Shown here one piece after another: positions 18,173 to 25,914 of a stretch of 64,000 nucleotides of DNA (within the stretch, counting starts at the first letter, position 1; each line of letters opens with the position of its first letter). Source of the stretch: Conexibacter sp. DBS9H8 (GTDB lineage Bacteria > Actinomycetota > Thermoleophilia > Solirubrobacterales > Solirubrobacteraceae); contig NZ_CP097128.1 of assembly GCF_023330685.1 (NCBI RefSeq), positions 2,666,001 to 2,730,000 of the forward strand. Direction: 5' to 3'. Both the position numbers and the translations under genes were made by a program. The notes below the pieces were generated by a model. The model saw only the letters and a list, made by a program, of their open reading frames with translations, was not told where the DNA came from and did not search any database.

Positions 18173-18622
18173 ATGCAGGCTGATCAGGTCCCCTCCGTCT
18201 GTGCCCGCCTTCCCCGCCGGGCGCCGGCAGCTGTCGCCGCCCTCCTCGCGGCGGCGACGATCGCTGCCTGCGGCGCCGCCCGCCACTTCGCCGACATTCC
18301 CCGGCCTCCGCTCCCGGTCGACCTCAGCGTCTACATCGACGGGACGCACGTCTCGGTCTCGCCCGACCGGATCGGCGCCGGACCGGTGATCCTGTTCGTG
18401 ACCAACCAGGCCGCCCGGACGCGGGCGCTGTCGCTCACCGCCCCCGGCGGGGAACAGCTCGCCACGAGCGGGGGGATCGACGCCGGCCAGGCCGCGCAGG
18501 TCACCGCCGACCCGACCCGCGCGGGCGTCTACACGCTCCGCGCGGGACCTGGGATCCCCGCCACCGAGCTCACCGTCGGGCGCCTGCGACCGAACGCCGA
18601 CAACGCCCTGCTCCAACCCTGA
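18173..18622 (+). CDS. Putative lipoprotein, unknown
   Basis: 149 residues. N-terminal RLPRRAPAAVAALLAAATIAAC is a type II signal peptide with lipobox IAAC, so the mature protein would be lipid-anchored outside the membrane at that cysteine. The remainder is a predicted all-beta stretch (LPVDLSVYIDGTHVSVSPDR, GPVILFVTNQAARTRALSL, GVYTLRAGPG) that resembles cupredoxin-like folds, but the usual copper ligands His/Cys/Met are not evident. It lies just upstream of ccr with no obvious functional link. Confidence 0.65.
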   Translation: MQADQVPSVCARLPRRAPAAVAALLAAATIAACGAARHFADIPRPPLPVDLSVYIDGTHVSVSPDRIGAGPVILFVTNQAARTRALSLTAPGGEQLATSGGIDAGQAAQVTADPTRAGVYTLRAGPGIPATELTVGRLRPNADNALLQP

Positions 18623-18692
18623 GCCTGAGCGGACCGGCTCGGCAGCCAGCCGGTACCATCCGGCGCCACTCTAAGGGCAAAGGAGGGCCGCA

Positions 18693-19949
18693 GTGGCCAT
18701 TGACGTGAGCGCAGTCGCAACGGTGAGCACCGAACCGGGAGAACTTCCCCGGACGATGGCCGCCTGGGTGATCCGTGAGGATCGCTTCGGCGAGCCGATC
18801 GACGCGATCCAGCTAGAGGAGGTCGAGGTGCCCGAGCCGGCGGCGTTCGAGGTGATCGTTCGCGTGATGGCGGCCGGGGTCAACTTCAACAACGTCTGGG
18901 CTGCGCTCGGGGAGCCGATCAGCGTCTTCCGCTATGGGGACCACCCCATCTACAAGCACCACATCGGCGGCTCGGACGCGTCCGGGATCGTGTGGAAGGT
19001 CGGGGAGGGCGTGACCCGCTGGAAGGTCGGGGACGAGGTCGTCGTCCACTGCAACCAGGCGTCTTATGAGGATCCGGAGGTGCACGGCCTGGACCCGCTC
19101 GCAGCGCCGAGCCAGCGGATCTGGGCCTATGAGACGACATGGGGGTCCTTTGCCCAGTTCTGCAAGGTCCAGGCCCAGCAGCTGTTGCCCAAGCCCAAGC
19201 ACCTCTCCTGGGAGGACGCCGCCTCCTACGGGCTCACGTACTTCACCGCCTACCGGATGCTGATGGACCGCGTCCAGCTCCAGGCCGGGCACAAGGTCCT
19301 CATCTGGGGGGCCGCCGGCGGCCTCGGAGTGTTCGCCACCCAGCTCTGTCACATCTCGGGGGCCGACTGCGTCGGCGTCGTCTCCTCCGACGAGAAGGGC
19401 GAGCTGATCAAGACGCTCGGCGCGACCGGCTACATCAACCGCAACGACTTCTCCGGCATGATGCGCCGCGGCGGCGAGAGCCCGGAGGAGGAGAAGACCC
19501 GCTTCAAGGAGTCACGGCGCTTCAGCCAGGCGGTGGAGGAGGTGCTCGGCGGGGCGCCCGACATCGTCTTCGAGCACGTCGGTCAGGCGACGTTCCCGAC
19601 CTCCGTGCTCACCGTCAAGCCGTTCGGCAAGGTCGTCATCTGCGGCGCGACCTCCGGGTATCAGCTCGACTTCGACGTGCGCTACCTGTGGATGCGCCAG
19701 AAGGAGATCATCGGCAGCCACTTCGCCAACGCCTGGGAGGCGACCAAGGCGAACGCGCTCATCGAGGAGTCCAAGATCCGTCCCGTGCTGTGGCGCGTGC
19801 TCGGCTTTGACAAGGTCGCGGAGGCCCACCAGCTCCTGCGCGAGAACAAGCACCTCGGTAAGATCGCGATTCTCGTCGGAGCGACCGAGGAGGGCCAGGG
19901 CAAGACCGCGCAGGGCCCCGGCGCAATTCGAGCTGAAGTAGGAGCGTGA
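18693..19949 (+). CDS. ccr: Crotonyl-CoA carboxylase/reductase
   Basis: 418 residues from GTG with a strong AAAGGAGG. The enzyme reductively carboxylates crotonyl-CoA to (2S)-ethylmalonyl-CoA with NADPH and CO2, the key step of the ethylmalonyl-CoA pathway and a source of extender units. Hallmarks: VMAAGVNFNNVWAALGEP, HIGGSDASGIVWKVGEGV, GSFAQFCKVQAQQLLPKPKH, VLIWGAAGGLGVFATQL (NADPH Rossmann) and RYLWMRQKEIIGSHFANAW. Length and motifs match pathway-type Ccr of Rhodobacter/Methylobacterium. It overlaps the next gene by 4 bases (GTGA). Ethylmalonyl-CoA mutase lies 6 kb downstream on the same strand. Confidence 0.95.
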   Translation: MAIDVSAVATVSTEPGELPRTMAAWVIREDRFGEPIDAIQLEEVEVPEPAAFEVIVRVMAAGVNFNNVWAALGEPISVFRYGDHPIYKHHIGGSDASGIVWKVGEGVTRWKVGDEVVVHCNQASYEDPEVHGLDPLAAPSQRIWAYETTWGSFAQFCKVQAQQLLPKPKHLSWEDAASYGLTYFTAYRMLMDRVQLQAGHKVLIWGAAGGLGVFATQLCHISGADCVGVVSSDEKGELIKTLGATGYINRNDFSGMMRRGGESPEEEKTRFKESRRFSQAVEEVLGGAPDIVFEHVGQATFPTSVLTVKPFGKVVICGATSGYQLDFDVRYLWMRQKEIIGSHFANAWEATKANALIEESKIRPVLWRVLGFDKVAEAHQLLRENKHLGKIAILVGATEEGQGKTAQGPGAIRAEVGA

Positions 19950-20302
19950 GCATGGCCTCAGGTGTCGTTCATATCCCCCTCTACGCGACCCTCGGCCGCG
20001 GCGACATGCTGGCCGACGGGATCGTCGACATGCTCGGTCCCGCTTCCCTCCACTACGGGGCGACCAAGTACACGGTCCAGCGCAGCCGCGACGACCGCTT
20101 CAACCTGAAGCTGATGGTCTGGTTCAACTCCAAGGACGACTGGTACCGCTACTGGGAGGGTGAGGAGGCGATCGAGTTCCGCGCGCGCTACTCCGGCAAG
20201 TACATGGTCCCGATCACCTACGTCTGGCACGACGAGATCGGATCTGACGCCGACGTCCCCGCCGTGTCCCACGTGAGCGCCGACACCGAGCTCGTCTCCT
20301 AG
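19946..20302 (+). CDS. Small protein translationally coupled to ccr, unknown
   Basis: 118 residues (GTG start, GTGAGCATG overlapping the ccr stop). The sequence is rich in aromatic residues, with LYATLGRGDMLADGIVDML, LKLMVWFNSKDDWYRYWEG and FRARYSGKYMVPITYVWHDE. It has no signal peptide or membrane helix. The pattern of short strands and a helix could fit a dimeric alpha/beta-barrel fold, but I do not recognise the family. The tight coupling suggests that it binds Ccr, handles its substrates, or acts in the same pathway; this is inference only. Confidence 0.75.
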   Translation: MSMASGVVHIPLYATLGRGDMLADGIVDMLGPASLHYGATKYTVQRSRDDRFNLKLMVWFNSKDDWYRYWEGEEAIEFRARYSGKYMVPITYVWHDEIGSDADVPAVSHVSADTELVS

Positions 20303-20373
20303 TCTCGCCGGCGGGGTGTCGGGCTCCTGGCACCCCGCTGTCCGGGGGGAATCTGGCCTTCGGGTCGCCTAAC

Positions 20374-20401
20374 CTCTGAGTGAACCCCTGTACACTCAGA
20401 G
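20374..20401 (+). promoter_or_regulatory. Perfect inverted repeat abutting the desaturase start, putative operator
   Basis: CTCTGAGTG (20374-20382) and CACTCAGAG (20393-20401) form a perfect 9-bp palindrome with a 10-base spacer, one base before the GTG start of the desaturase gene. The core AGTGaac...gtaCACT looks like a two-fold operator. TetR-type regulators of unsaturated fatty acid synthesis (DesT/FabR) bind sites of this general form, so it is a candidate lipid-responsive operator. A 5'-UTR hairpin is the alternative. Confidence 0.6.
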
Positions 20402-20402
20402 C

Positions 20403-21500
20403 GTGACCCGCGTCCACAAGTTCACCAACCTCCTCGGCGTCGCCCTCCCCCCGGCCGCCCTCGTTCTCGGCATCGTGCTCCTCTGGCACCGGGCGATCGG
20501 ACCGCTCGTGCTCGCGATCCTACTCGTCTCCTACGTGCTCACCGCGGGTGGGATCACACTCGGCTACCACCGCCTCTTCACCCACCGGTCCTTCCAGACT
20601 TCGGCGCCGATGCGGGCCGTGCTCGCGATCATCGGGTCAATGGCGCTCGAGGGCTCGGTGATCACCTGGGTTGCCGACCACCGCAAGCACCACACCTTCA
20701 CCGACCAGGAGGGTGATCCGCACTCCCCGCACTTGGCTGGGCCCGGGTTCGGCGGCGCGATCAAGGGCCTCTGGCACGCGCACATGGGCTGGCTGTTTGA
20801 GTCCGTCGGCCAGGCCGAACAGGAGCGCTACGCGCCCGACCTGCTCAAGGACCCGACGATCCGCCGGATCGACCGCCTGTTCCCGCTCTGGATCGTCCTC
20901 TCCCTCGGCCTCCCCGGTCTGATTGCCTTTGCCATTGCCGGTACCTGGTGGGCGGCGCTGATGGGCGTCGTCTGGGGCGGCCTCGTCCGCGTCTTCCTCG
21001 TCCACCACATCACATGGTCGATCAACTCGGTCTGCCACTTCTTCGGCAACCGCCGCTTCGACGTCGAAGATGAGTCTCGCAACGTGTTCTGGCTTGCGCC
21101 CTTCTCCCTCGGGGAGTCCTGGCATCACAACCATCACGCCTTCCCGACTTCGGCCTTCCACGGTCTCCGGCTCGGGGAGCGGCTCACCGACCCGACCGGC
21201 CTGATGATCCTGCTGCTCGAGCGGCTCGGCCTCATCTGGAATGTCGTCCGGGTCTCACCCGAGCGCCAGGCCGCCAAGCTCGCCGGCGCCGCTTCGACGG
21301 TGCGAACCGTCGCCACGGACGCGGCGACGTCGGCGAAGCTCGCCGCCGCGAACGCGCGCCACGCTGCCACCGGTGCGGCCTCGAGCGCCCGTTTCGCCGC
21401 CTCAGAGGCCGCGGCGAACGCTAAGCATGCTGCCGCCCATGCCGGTCAGGCAGCGATCGACTCCGTCGCCAGCGGCGGGGCCGACCCCGTCGGCGCCTGA
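20403..21500 (+). CDS. Membrane acyl-CoA desaturase with alanine-rich 11-mer repeat tail
   Basis: 365 residues. The di-iron membrane desaturase core (about 1-285) has the three histidine boxes: HRLFTH, HRKHH (in WVADHRKHHTFTDQEGDPHS) and HNHHAF (SWHHNHHAFPTSAFHG), plus four hydrophobic helices. This is the delta-9 acyl-CoA/lipid desaturase type that introduces a double bond into saturated chains. The C-terminal 75 residues are unlike the family: an Ala/Lys/Arg-rich stretch in register as 11-residue units (AKLAAANARHA, ATGAASSARFA, ASEAAANAKHA), predicted to be amphipathic helix as in LEA/phasin-like proteins. Confidence 0.9.
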   Translation: MTRVHKFTNLLGVALPPAALVLGIVLLWHRAIGPLVLAILLVSYVLTAGGITLGYHRLFTHRSFQTSAPMRAVLAIIGSMALEGSVITWVADHRKHHTFTDQEGDPHSPHLAGPGFGGAIKGLWHAHMGWLFESVGQAEQERYAPDLLKDPTIRRIDRLFPLWIVLSLGLPGLIAFAIAGTWWAALMGVVWGGLVRVFLVHHITWSINSVCHFFGNRRFDVEDESRNVFWLAPFSLGESWHHNHHAFPTSAFHGLRLGERLTDPTGLMILLLERLGLIWNVVRVSPERQAAKLAGAASTVRTVATDAATSAKLAAANARHAATGAASSARFAASEAAANAKHAAAHAGQAAIDSVASGGADPVGA

Positions 21501-21526
21501 GCGATACCCGGTGCCCGCCGTACAGC

Positions 21527-21575
21527 AGTAGACCGCCCCGGCGCCCGCAACGCGACGCCGAGGCGGTCCGCTACT
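21527..21575. terminator. Imperfect hairpin between convergent genes
   Basis: AGTAGACCGCC (21527-21537) pairs with GGCGGTCCGCTACT (21562-21575) with a two-base bulge and a GC-rich loop. It lies between the desaturase stop and the convergent small secreted gene, where a shared terminator is expected. Confidence 0.5.
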
Positions 21576-21967
21576 CAGGCGGACTTGCCGTGCCTCTTCG
21601 CCTTGCCGTGCCCCTTCGCCTTGCCGTGCTTCGGCTTGGCGTGCCCCTTGCCGAGGTGCTTGCCGGCCTTCTTGTCAACCTTGAAGCTGTTGGTCTCGTA
21701 GAGCCCCTTGTGGGCCTTGTGGACGGTGACCGTGATGGTTTCCCCGACCACCGGCAGCCGGCCGATGTGGATCGTGTACATCGTGCCGCCGGTCGCGTCG
21801 AGCACGAAGTCGTGGGTCGCCGGGTCGGTGCTGGCAACCGTTCCCGTCAGGGTGAGCGTGTGGGTGCGGACCGGTGTGTGGGCGATCGCCGGGGCCGCGG
21901 TGGCCGCCCCGATCGCTCCGGCGGCGACCAGGGCCGCCGCGCCGGCGCTCAGACGTGAATGGGACAT
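21575..21967 (-). CDS. Secreted protein with basic Lys/His/Gly tail; domain shared with the protein at 23597-24526
   Basis: 130 residues. ATG 21967 is chosen because AGAGGAG precedes it and a clear signal peptide follows (MSHSRLSAGAAALVAAGAIG, cleavage near AHT). The mature N-terminal half contains FVLDATGGTMYTIHIGRLP and VVGETITVTVHKAHKG. It aligns closely with FVVAAPNGTLYAVHAGRLP and ALGSRVSVAVTRLANG in the secreted protein on the other side of the sigma factor gene. The C-terminal 35 residues repeat GK/GH/AK units (KGHGKAKRHGK), encoded by short tandem DNA repeats; such a tail could bind polyanions or the cell wall. Function unknown. Confidence 0.75.
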   Translation of the reverse strand: MSHSRLSAGAAALVAAGAIGAATAAPAIAHTPVRTHTLTLTGTVASTDPATHDFVLDATGGTMYTIHIGRLPVVGETITVTVHKAHKGLYETNSFKVDKKAGKHLGKGHAKPKHGKAKGHGKAKRHGKSA

Positions 21968-22146
21968 ATGTGACTCCTCTTTGGTTTCGATGCAGGCCGC
22001 GGAAATTCGGCCCGTCTCACTTGTGCAGACGTCCACGGAGAGCAGAAGTCAGTCGGTTTGATCCTGAGCGGGGTACCCCTTCACCAGATACCAACAGAGC
22101 ACCGCCGGTAGAAACACCGCCGGTGGTGCGCCTCGGGCCCGTCGGA

Positions 22147-23568
22147 TCAACCGTCGGCTGACCCGGTGGACCCGCTGTCGGCGCTGGAGGTGACGTCCCC
22201 GGGCGCGGAGGCGGTGCCTGAGGCGTCGGTGCTCGACGGCGCGGGGCTGGTGGATGTGTCCGTGGAGCTGACTGTCGCACTGGTTGTCGTGCCGGTCGGC
22301 GTGGTGTCCGAACCGGAGGTCGCTGTGGGGGTCGTCGTCGTGCTCGCCCCGTCCTGGGAGCCGCCGCTGCTCGCCTCCGAGACCGGTGTCTGAGCGCCGT
22401 CAGAGGCGCTCGTGCTCTGGCCGCCCGCGTCCTGGCCCGTCGATTGAGAGCTGCTGTCGGTGCCCGAGACTCCCCCGTTCTCAGGGCCGGCATGACTGGG
22501 CGTCGTGGTGGTGCCGGCGCTCTGATCCGTTCCAGAGCCGTCGGCGGCCCCGTTTGACCTCTCTGCGGTGCTCCCATCACCGATCCTCCGCGGCATCGTG
22601 GTGGCGGCGCCCAACCCGGCGGCGCGCCCAGGCCGGCTCCCGCCCGATCCACCTCCGGCACCCGCCCGGCCGAACGGACCGGCGGGGCGCCGCCCGAGCC
22701 GCGCGGCATTGTCGATGGCGTTCGGAATCGCACCCCCACGGGCGCTGGCCTCAGTCACGACCCGCCCGCGGGCATGCCCGGAACGCCCGTGGCCAGCGTG
22801 AACCGCCGCCGTCTTCTGACCGGACGGGCCGCCGAGGACGGCGTGCAATGCCGCGCCTCCGCCGAGCGCTCCGACCGCGAGCAGCACCGCCCCTCCTTTG
22901 AGGACGGCCGTGCCCCCCGCGAACGAGCTCACCGCCTCCAGGGAGACGGACGAGCTCAATGATGCCGACCCTCCGGCAAGTACTCGCGACAGCAGGGGGA
23001 AGGGAATGAGCGCGGTCATCGCCGCCCGCAGGGTGAGGCGGGCGCGGTGGGTGAGCTGGCGGACGGCGCCTTCGCTCACCTGCAGCGCGGCGGCGATCTC
23101 TGTCCGCGAGGCACCATCGAACTCGGCCGCGACGAGTACCCGCCGCTGGTTGTCCGGGAGCTCACCGATGGCCCGCAGCAGGTCCCGCACCTCGACCCGG
23201 TCGTGGACGGAGCCCTCGACCCAGCGCGGGTCGATCACCTCGGATTCGGGATCGGTGGACCCGGGCACCGCCCGGGAGGCTGACTCGGTCGCGGCGTGAC
23301 GGACGATCGCCGCCAGCCACGCCCGTGGGTTGGTGACCTCCGCGCCCGCCTGCAGCGCTCGCCACGCCCGCGCGGCCCCCTCTTGGATCACGTCTTCTGC
23401 CTCTCCCGGGCCGGCCACCGACCGCGCGATCACCGTCAGCAGGCCGATATGGCGCTGCAGGAGGACGGTGAACGCACGTGGGTGACCGGCGCCGGCCAGA
23501 GCCCACAGGCGCTCGTCACTCTGGCTGCGAAGCAGCACATCGGTGATGGGGCGCGGTGCGGGGCTCAC
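22147..23568 (-). CDS. ECF-type sigma factor with C-terminal hydrophobic segment and Ser/Thr/Gly-rich tail
   Basis: 473 residues from GTG 23568. Region 2 (about 30-100) includes FTVLLQRHIGLLTVIARS and EAEDVIQEGAARAWR; region 4 (about 125-182) includes AIGELPDNQRRVLVAAEF and ASRTEIAAALQVSEGAVRQL. After region 4 comes a hydrophobic stretch (LKGGAVLLAVGALGGGAALH, about 224-243) and then about 225 residues of Gly/Ser/Thr/Asp low complexity. Ordinary ECF factors are near 190 residues. Membrane-linked ECF groups are known in actinobacteria, so control by tethering or proteolysis is plausible. No separate anti-sigma gene is adjacent. An upstream secreted gene ends 28 bases before it. Confidence 0.85.
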   Translation of the reverse strand: MSPAPRPITDVLLRSQSDERLWALAGAGHPRAFTVLLQRHIGLLTVIARSVAGPGEAEDVIQEGAARAWRALQAGAEVTNPRAWLAAIVRHAATESASRAVPGSTDPESEVIDPRWVEGSVHDRVEVRDLLRAIGELPDNQRRVLVAAEFDGASRTEIAAALQVSEGAVRQLTHRARLTLRAAMTALIPFPLLSRVLAGGSASLSSSVSLEAVSSFAGGTAVLKGGAVLLAVGALGGGAALHAVLGGPSGQKTAAVHAGHGRSGHARGRVVTEASARGGAIPNAIDNAARLGRRPAGPFGRAGAGGGSGGSRPGRAAGLGAATTMPRRIGDGSTAERSNGAADGSGTDQSAGTTTTPSHAGPENGGVSGTDSSSQSTGQDAGGQSTSASDGAQTPVSEASSGGSQDGASTTTTPTATSGSDTTPTGTTTSATVSSTDTSTSPAPSSTDASGTASAPGDVTSSADSGSTGSADG

Positions 23569-23596
23569 ATGCCTGAGGATGAAACGAGCGTGGCCG

Positions 23597-24526
23597 TCAG
23601 CTGTCGCTGGAGCCGGAGCTGGAGCTGGAACCCGAGCCGGAGCTGGAGTCGCTGGAGCTGGAGCTGGAGCTGGAGCTGCTGTCGCTCGAGCTGGAGCTTG
23701 AGCTGCTGTCGCCCTGGTTGTTCTGGTCGCCCTGGTTGTTCTGGTCGCCCTGGTTGTCCTGCTGGTCAGCCTGATCGTTGGCACCCTGGTATCCCTGGTC
23801 ACTGGAGGAGCCCAGCAGGGAGTACGTGCCGTTGACATCCTGTACCTGGAGCTCCACCTCCTGGCCGGGCTGGTAGACGGCGACGCTGAGCGGCGCCGGG
23901 ACGCTGACGGTGATCCCGGTCCCGGAGAGGTTGTTGTCGTCGGCTGACACGGTGATCGTCCCGTTCGTCGTATCGACGGAGAGGACGACTCCCTCGAGCT
24001 GGAAGTACGGGGAGCTCTGGCCCTGGTCGTCGGTGGACTGGGCGTCCATGCCGCCGGCGGCGAGCGTGCCCGTGCTGGTCACGACCGAGCCGACCGTGGG
24101 CATCGTCGTGGTCATGTGAGCGCGACCGGCGGCATGCACGAGCAACGAGACGCCACGAGCGGAGACGGTGTAGGTGTGCGTGGCGGCATCAACGTAGCTG
24201 ACCACCCCGTGGGCACGAACGGCCTGGCCGCGGCGCAGATGGCCGGTGACCTCGGTCCGCCGAGCCGCGAAGGTGCCGTTGGCGAGCCGTGTGACGGCAA
24301 CCGACACACGCGAGCCGAGTGCGGGCAGGCGGCCGGCATGAACGGCGTACAGCGTTCCGTTGGGGGCGGCGACCACGAACGAGTGCGCGCGGATGTTGTG
24401 ATGCACGACGGTCCCGCGAAGCTGGTGGGTGCTCGCGGCGCTCGCCGGTCCGACGCTCAGCAGGGCGACCGCGACCATGCCGGCGGCCGAGGCACCTGTG
24501 CGCTGGATGAGCTTGTGATGCGTCAT
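23597..24526 (-). CDS. Secreted multi-domain beta protein (DUF5666-like) with repetitive acidic/serine tail
   Basis: 309 residues with a signal peptide (MTHHKLIQRTGASAAGMVAV, cleavage near ASAAS). Three similar small beta units follow: RGTVVHHNIRAHSFVVAAPN, GVVSYVDAATHTYTVSARG and EGVVLSVDTTNGTITVSADD, resembling DUF5666-type OB-like domains. The last 85 residues are disordered: NQGDQNNQGDQNNQGD, then a run of serine with Asp and Gly. The first unit is homologous to the small secreted protein at 21575-21967. It is encoded directly upstream of the sigma factor (28-base gap), so the two are probably co-transcribed, perhaps as sensor or target. ATG 24526 has AGAGGA upstream. Confidence 0.8.
   Translation of the reverse strand: MTHHKLIQRTGASAAGMVAVALLSVGPASAASTHQLRGTVVHHNIRAHSFVVAAPNGTLYAVHAGRLPALGSRVSVAVTRLANGTFAARRTEVTGHLRRGQAVRAHGVVSYVDAATHTYTVSARGVSLLVHAAGRAHMTTTMPTVGSVVTSTGTLAAGGMDAQSTDDQGQSSPYFQLEGVVLSVDTTNGTITVSADDNNLSGTGITVSVPAPLSVAVYQPGQEVELQVQDVNGTYSLLGSSSDQGYQGANDQADQQDNQGDQNNQGDQNNQGDSSSSSSSSDSSSSSSSSSSDSSSGSGSSSSSGSSDS
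23620..23760. repeat. Low-complexity tandem repeats coding the tail of the secreted protein
   Basis: A run of hexamers of the form GAGCTG/GGAGCT (about 23620-23705) encodes the poly-Ser/Asp tail. It is followed by three copies of an 18-base unit of the form TTCTGGTCGCCCTGGTTG (about 23713-23760) that encode NQGDQN. Such arrays change length by slippage, so the number of copies may vary between strains. Confidence 0.85.
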
Positions 24527-24658
24527 GGTGGAAGTCCTCTGATTCGGATGCTGCCGTGACTATCGGCGGGATTCAACGGATAAGAGAGTCCTCCGCGTAA
24601 AAGGTCACGCGAATGTCCGAACGGCCGCCGGCAAGACGACTGGAGCGGCACGGACCGC

Positions 24659-24949
24659 TCAGGCGGACTCGAGCGGCCCGAGGGTGAGGCCTGCGTCAGC
24701 CAGGGCCTCCCAGTGGCCCTCCGCGTCATCTCGCGCGCCGCTGAAGACGATCGCCAGGCCGCGGCGGTGAATCCGGTCGGCCGTCCGGTACCCGTCGGCG
24801 AGTGTCATCCCGGGGATCGTCCGGGCGAGCGTCTCGGCGACATGGTCGAAGCTGTTGTGATCGTCGTTGAGGACGACGACGTTCCAGGACCCCCCGAGAC
24901 CACTGCCGGGACGCCCCAGGACGGGGAGTTCCTCGATCATCAGCGGCAT
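24659..24949 (-). CDS. clpS: ATP-dependent Clp protease adaptor ClpS
   Basis: 96 residues with the ClpS core WNVVVLNDDHNSFDHVAETL (the NDDxxSFDHV pocket that binds N-degron residues) and a later IHRRGLAIVFSGARDDAEGH. ClpS docks on the ClpC/ClpA N-domain and delivers N-end-rule substrates to ClpP. The family-typical length fits. It follows the MBL hydrolase gene by 14 bases on the same strand, probably in one transcript. No clp ATPase is encoded in this window. Confidence 0.93.
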   Translation of the reverse strand: MPLMIEELPVLGRPGSGLGGSWNVVVLNDDHNSFDHVAETLARTIPGMTLADGYRTADRIHRRGLAIVFSGARDDAEGHWEALADAGLTLGPLESA

Positions 24950-24963
24950 CTGCGTCTCTCAGC

Positions 24964-25824
24964 TTACCCGGCAGACGGGCGAGTGTCCCAGTAGCGGCGC
25001 AGACCGCCGTAGTTGGCCTCCCGGCCGCCCTCTCCGAGCTGGTATTCGAGCTCGCCGGGAGCCGCGCCCGCGCTGATCATGTCGGCCCGGGCGATCGCCG
25101 CCCAGCCATCGATGTCGTGGGCGGCGGCCGCGGCCGACCAGCGCTCGAGCCGCTCGGACAGCTGACGCAGGTGGGCCTCGGGGTCGTTGGCCACTCCGTA
25201 GTGGGTGTAATGCAACCGCTCCGGGGCGCAGGCGAGGAGGGCGCTGATCGAGGCCTGCCAATCGGGCGGATGGATGTCCGGTGGCGGGGTCGGCGGGAGG
25301 ACGACCGCCGAGCCGGGGGCACGCGTGCCCGCGACGTCCCCGACGTAGGCGCCGCCGTCCTCGCTGAGGAAGCTGACGTGGTGGACGGCATGCCCCGGCG
25401 TATAGAGAACCTCGAACGCGCCGCTGTCGCCGAAGTCGAGGCGCTCGCCGCCGGCGAGGGTGTGCACGCGGTCGGCGGGGACCGGCTCGAAGGTGCCCCA
25501 CAGCATCTCCATCCGGTCCCCGTAGATGCGAGTGGCCGAAGCCAGCAGCCGGCTCGGGTCGATCATGTGACGGGCCCCACGCTCGTGAACGTAGACCTCG
25601 AGCTCCGGGTACATCCGCGCGAGCGTGCCGGTCGCGGCGGCGTGGTCGAGGTGGATGTGGGTGAGCAGCACCGCTCGGGGCACCATCCCGTCGAGGGCGG
25701 CGAGGACGTTCGGCAGCGTCGAGGCAGGGCCTGGGTCGATCAGCAACTCACCGGCCTGCCAGCAGCAGATCGCCCGCTGCGCCCCGAGCTGGAGGACGTC
25801 GATCGCACGGGCGGTGGCAGACAT
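24964..25824 (-). CDS. Metallo-beta-lactamase-fold hydrolase
   Basis: 286 residues. The metal-binding signature is LLTHIHLDHAAATGTL (HxHxDH), with further ligands in YTPGHAVHHVSF and AYVGDVAGTR and a late histidine in LHYTHYGVAND. The overall pattern is the glyoxalase-II/RNase-Z-like superfamily of zinc hydrolases, most similar to uncharacterised MBL proteins with a helical C-terminal extension. The substrate is unknown. Its start faces the divergent mutase gene across about 90 bases, and it is followed closely by clpS. Confidence 0.9.
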   Translation of the reverse strand: MSATARAIDVLQLGAQRAICCWQAGELLIDPGPASTLPNVLAALDGMVPRAVLLTHIHLDHAAATGTLARMYPELEVYVHERGARHMIDPSRLLASATRIYGDRMEMLWGTFEPVPADRVHTLAGGERLDFGDSGAFEVLYTPGHAVHHVSFLSEDGGAYVGDVAGTRAPGSAVVLPPTPPPDIHPPDWQASISALLACAPERLHYTHYGVANDPEAHLRQLSERLERWSAAAAAHDIDGWAAIARADMISAGAAPGELEYQLGEGGREANYGGLRRYWDTRPSAG

Positions 25825-25914
25825 CGGCGCTGGAGGCTACCGCAGCGCCCCGGCCGGACGCCACCTCCCCCACGCACCGCCCGTCGGGCCGGGACGGTCA
25901 GATACATTTGCCCG

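Noticed and set aside
21590..21680. Short direct repeats as a possible CRISPR array
   Set aside because: Units are only about 12-24 bases, abutting without unique spacers, and encode the Lys/His/Gly tail of a secreted protein.
25117..25914. In-frame 266-codon extension upstream of the mutase
   Set aside because: Antisense to the MBL hydrolase; mutase homology begins only at the ATG at 25915.
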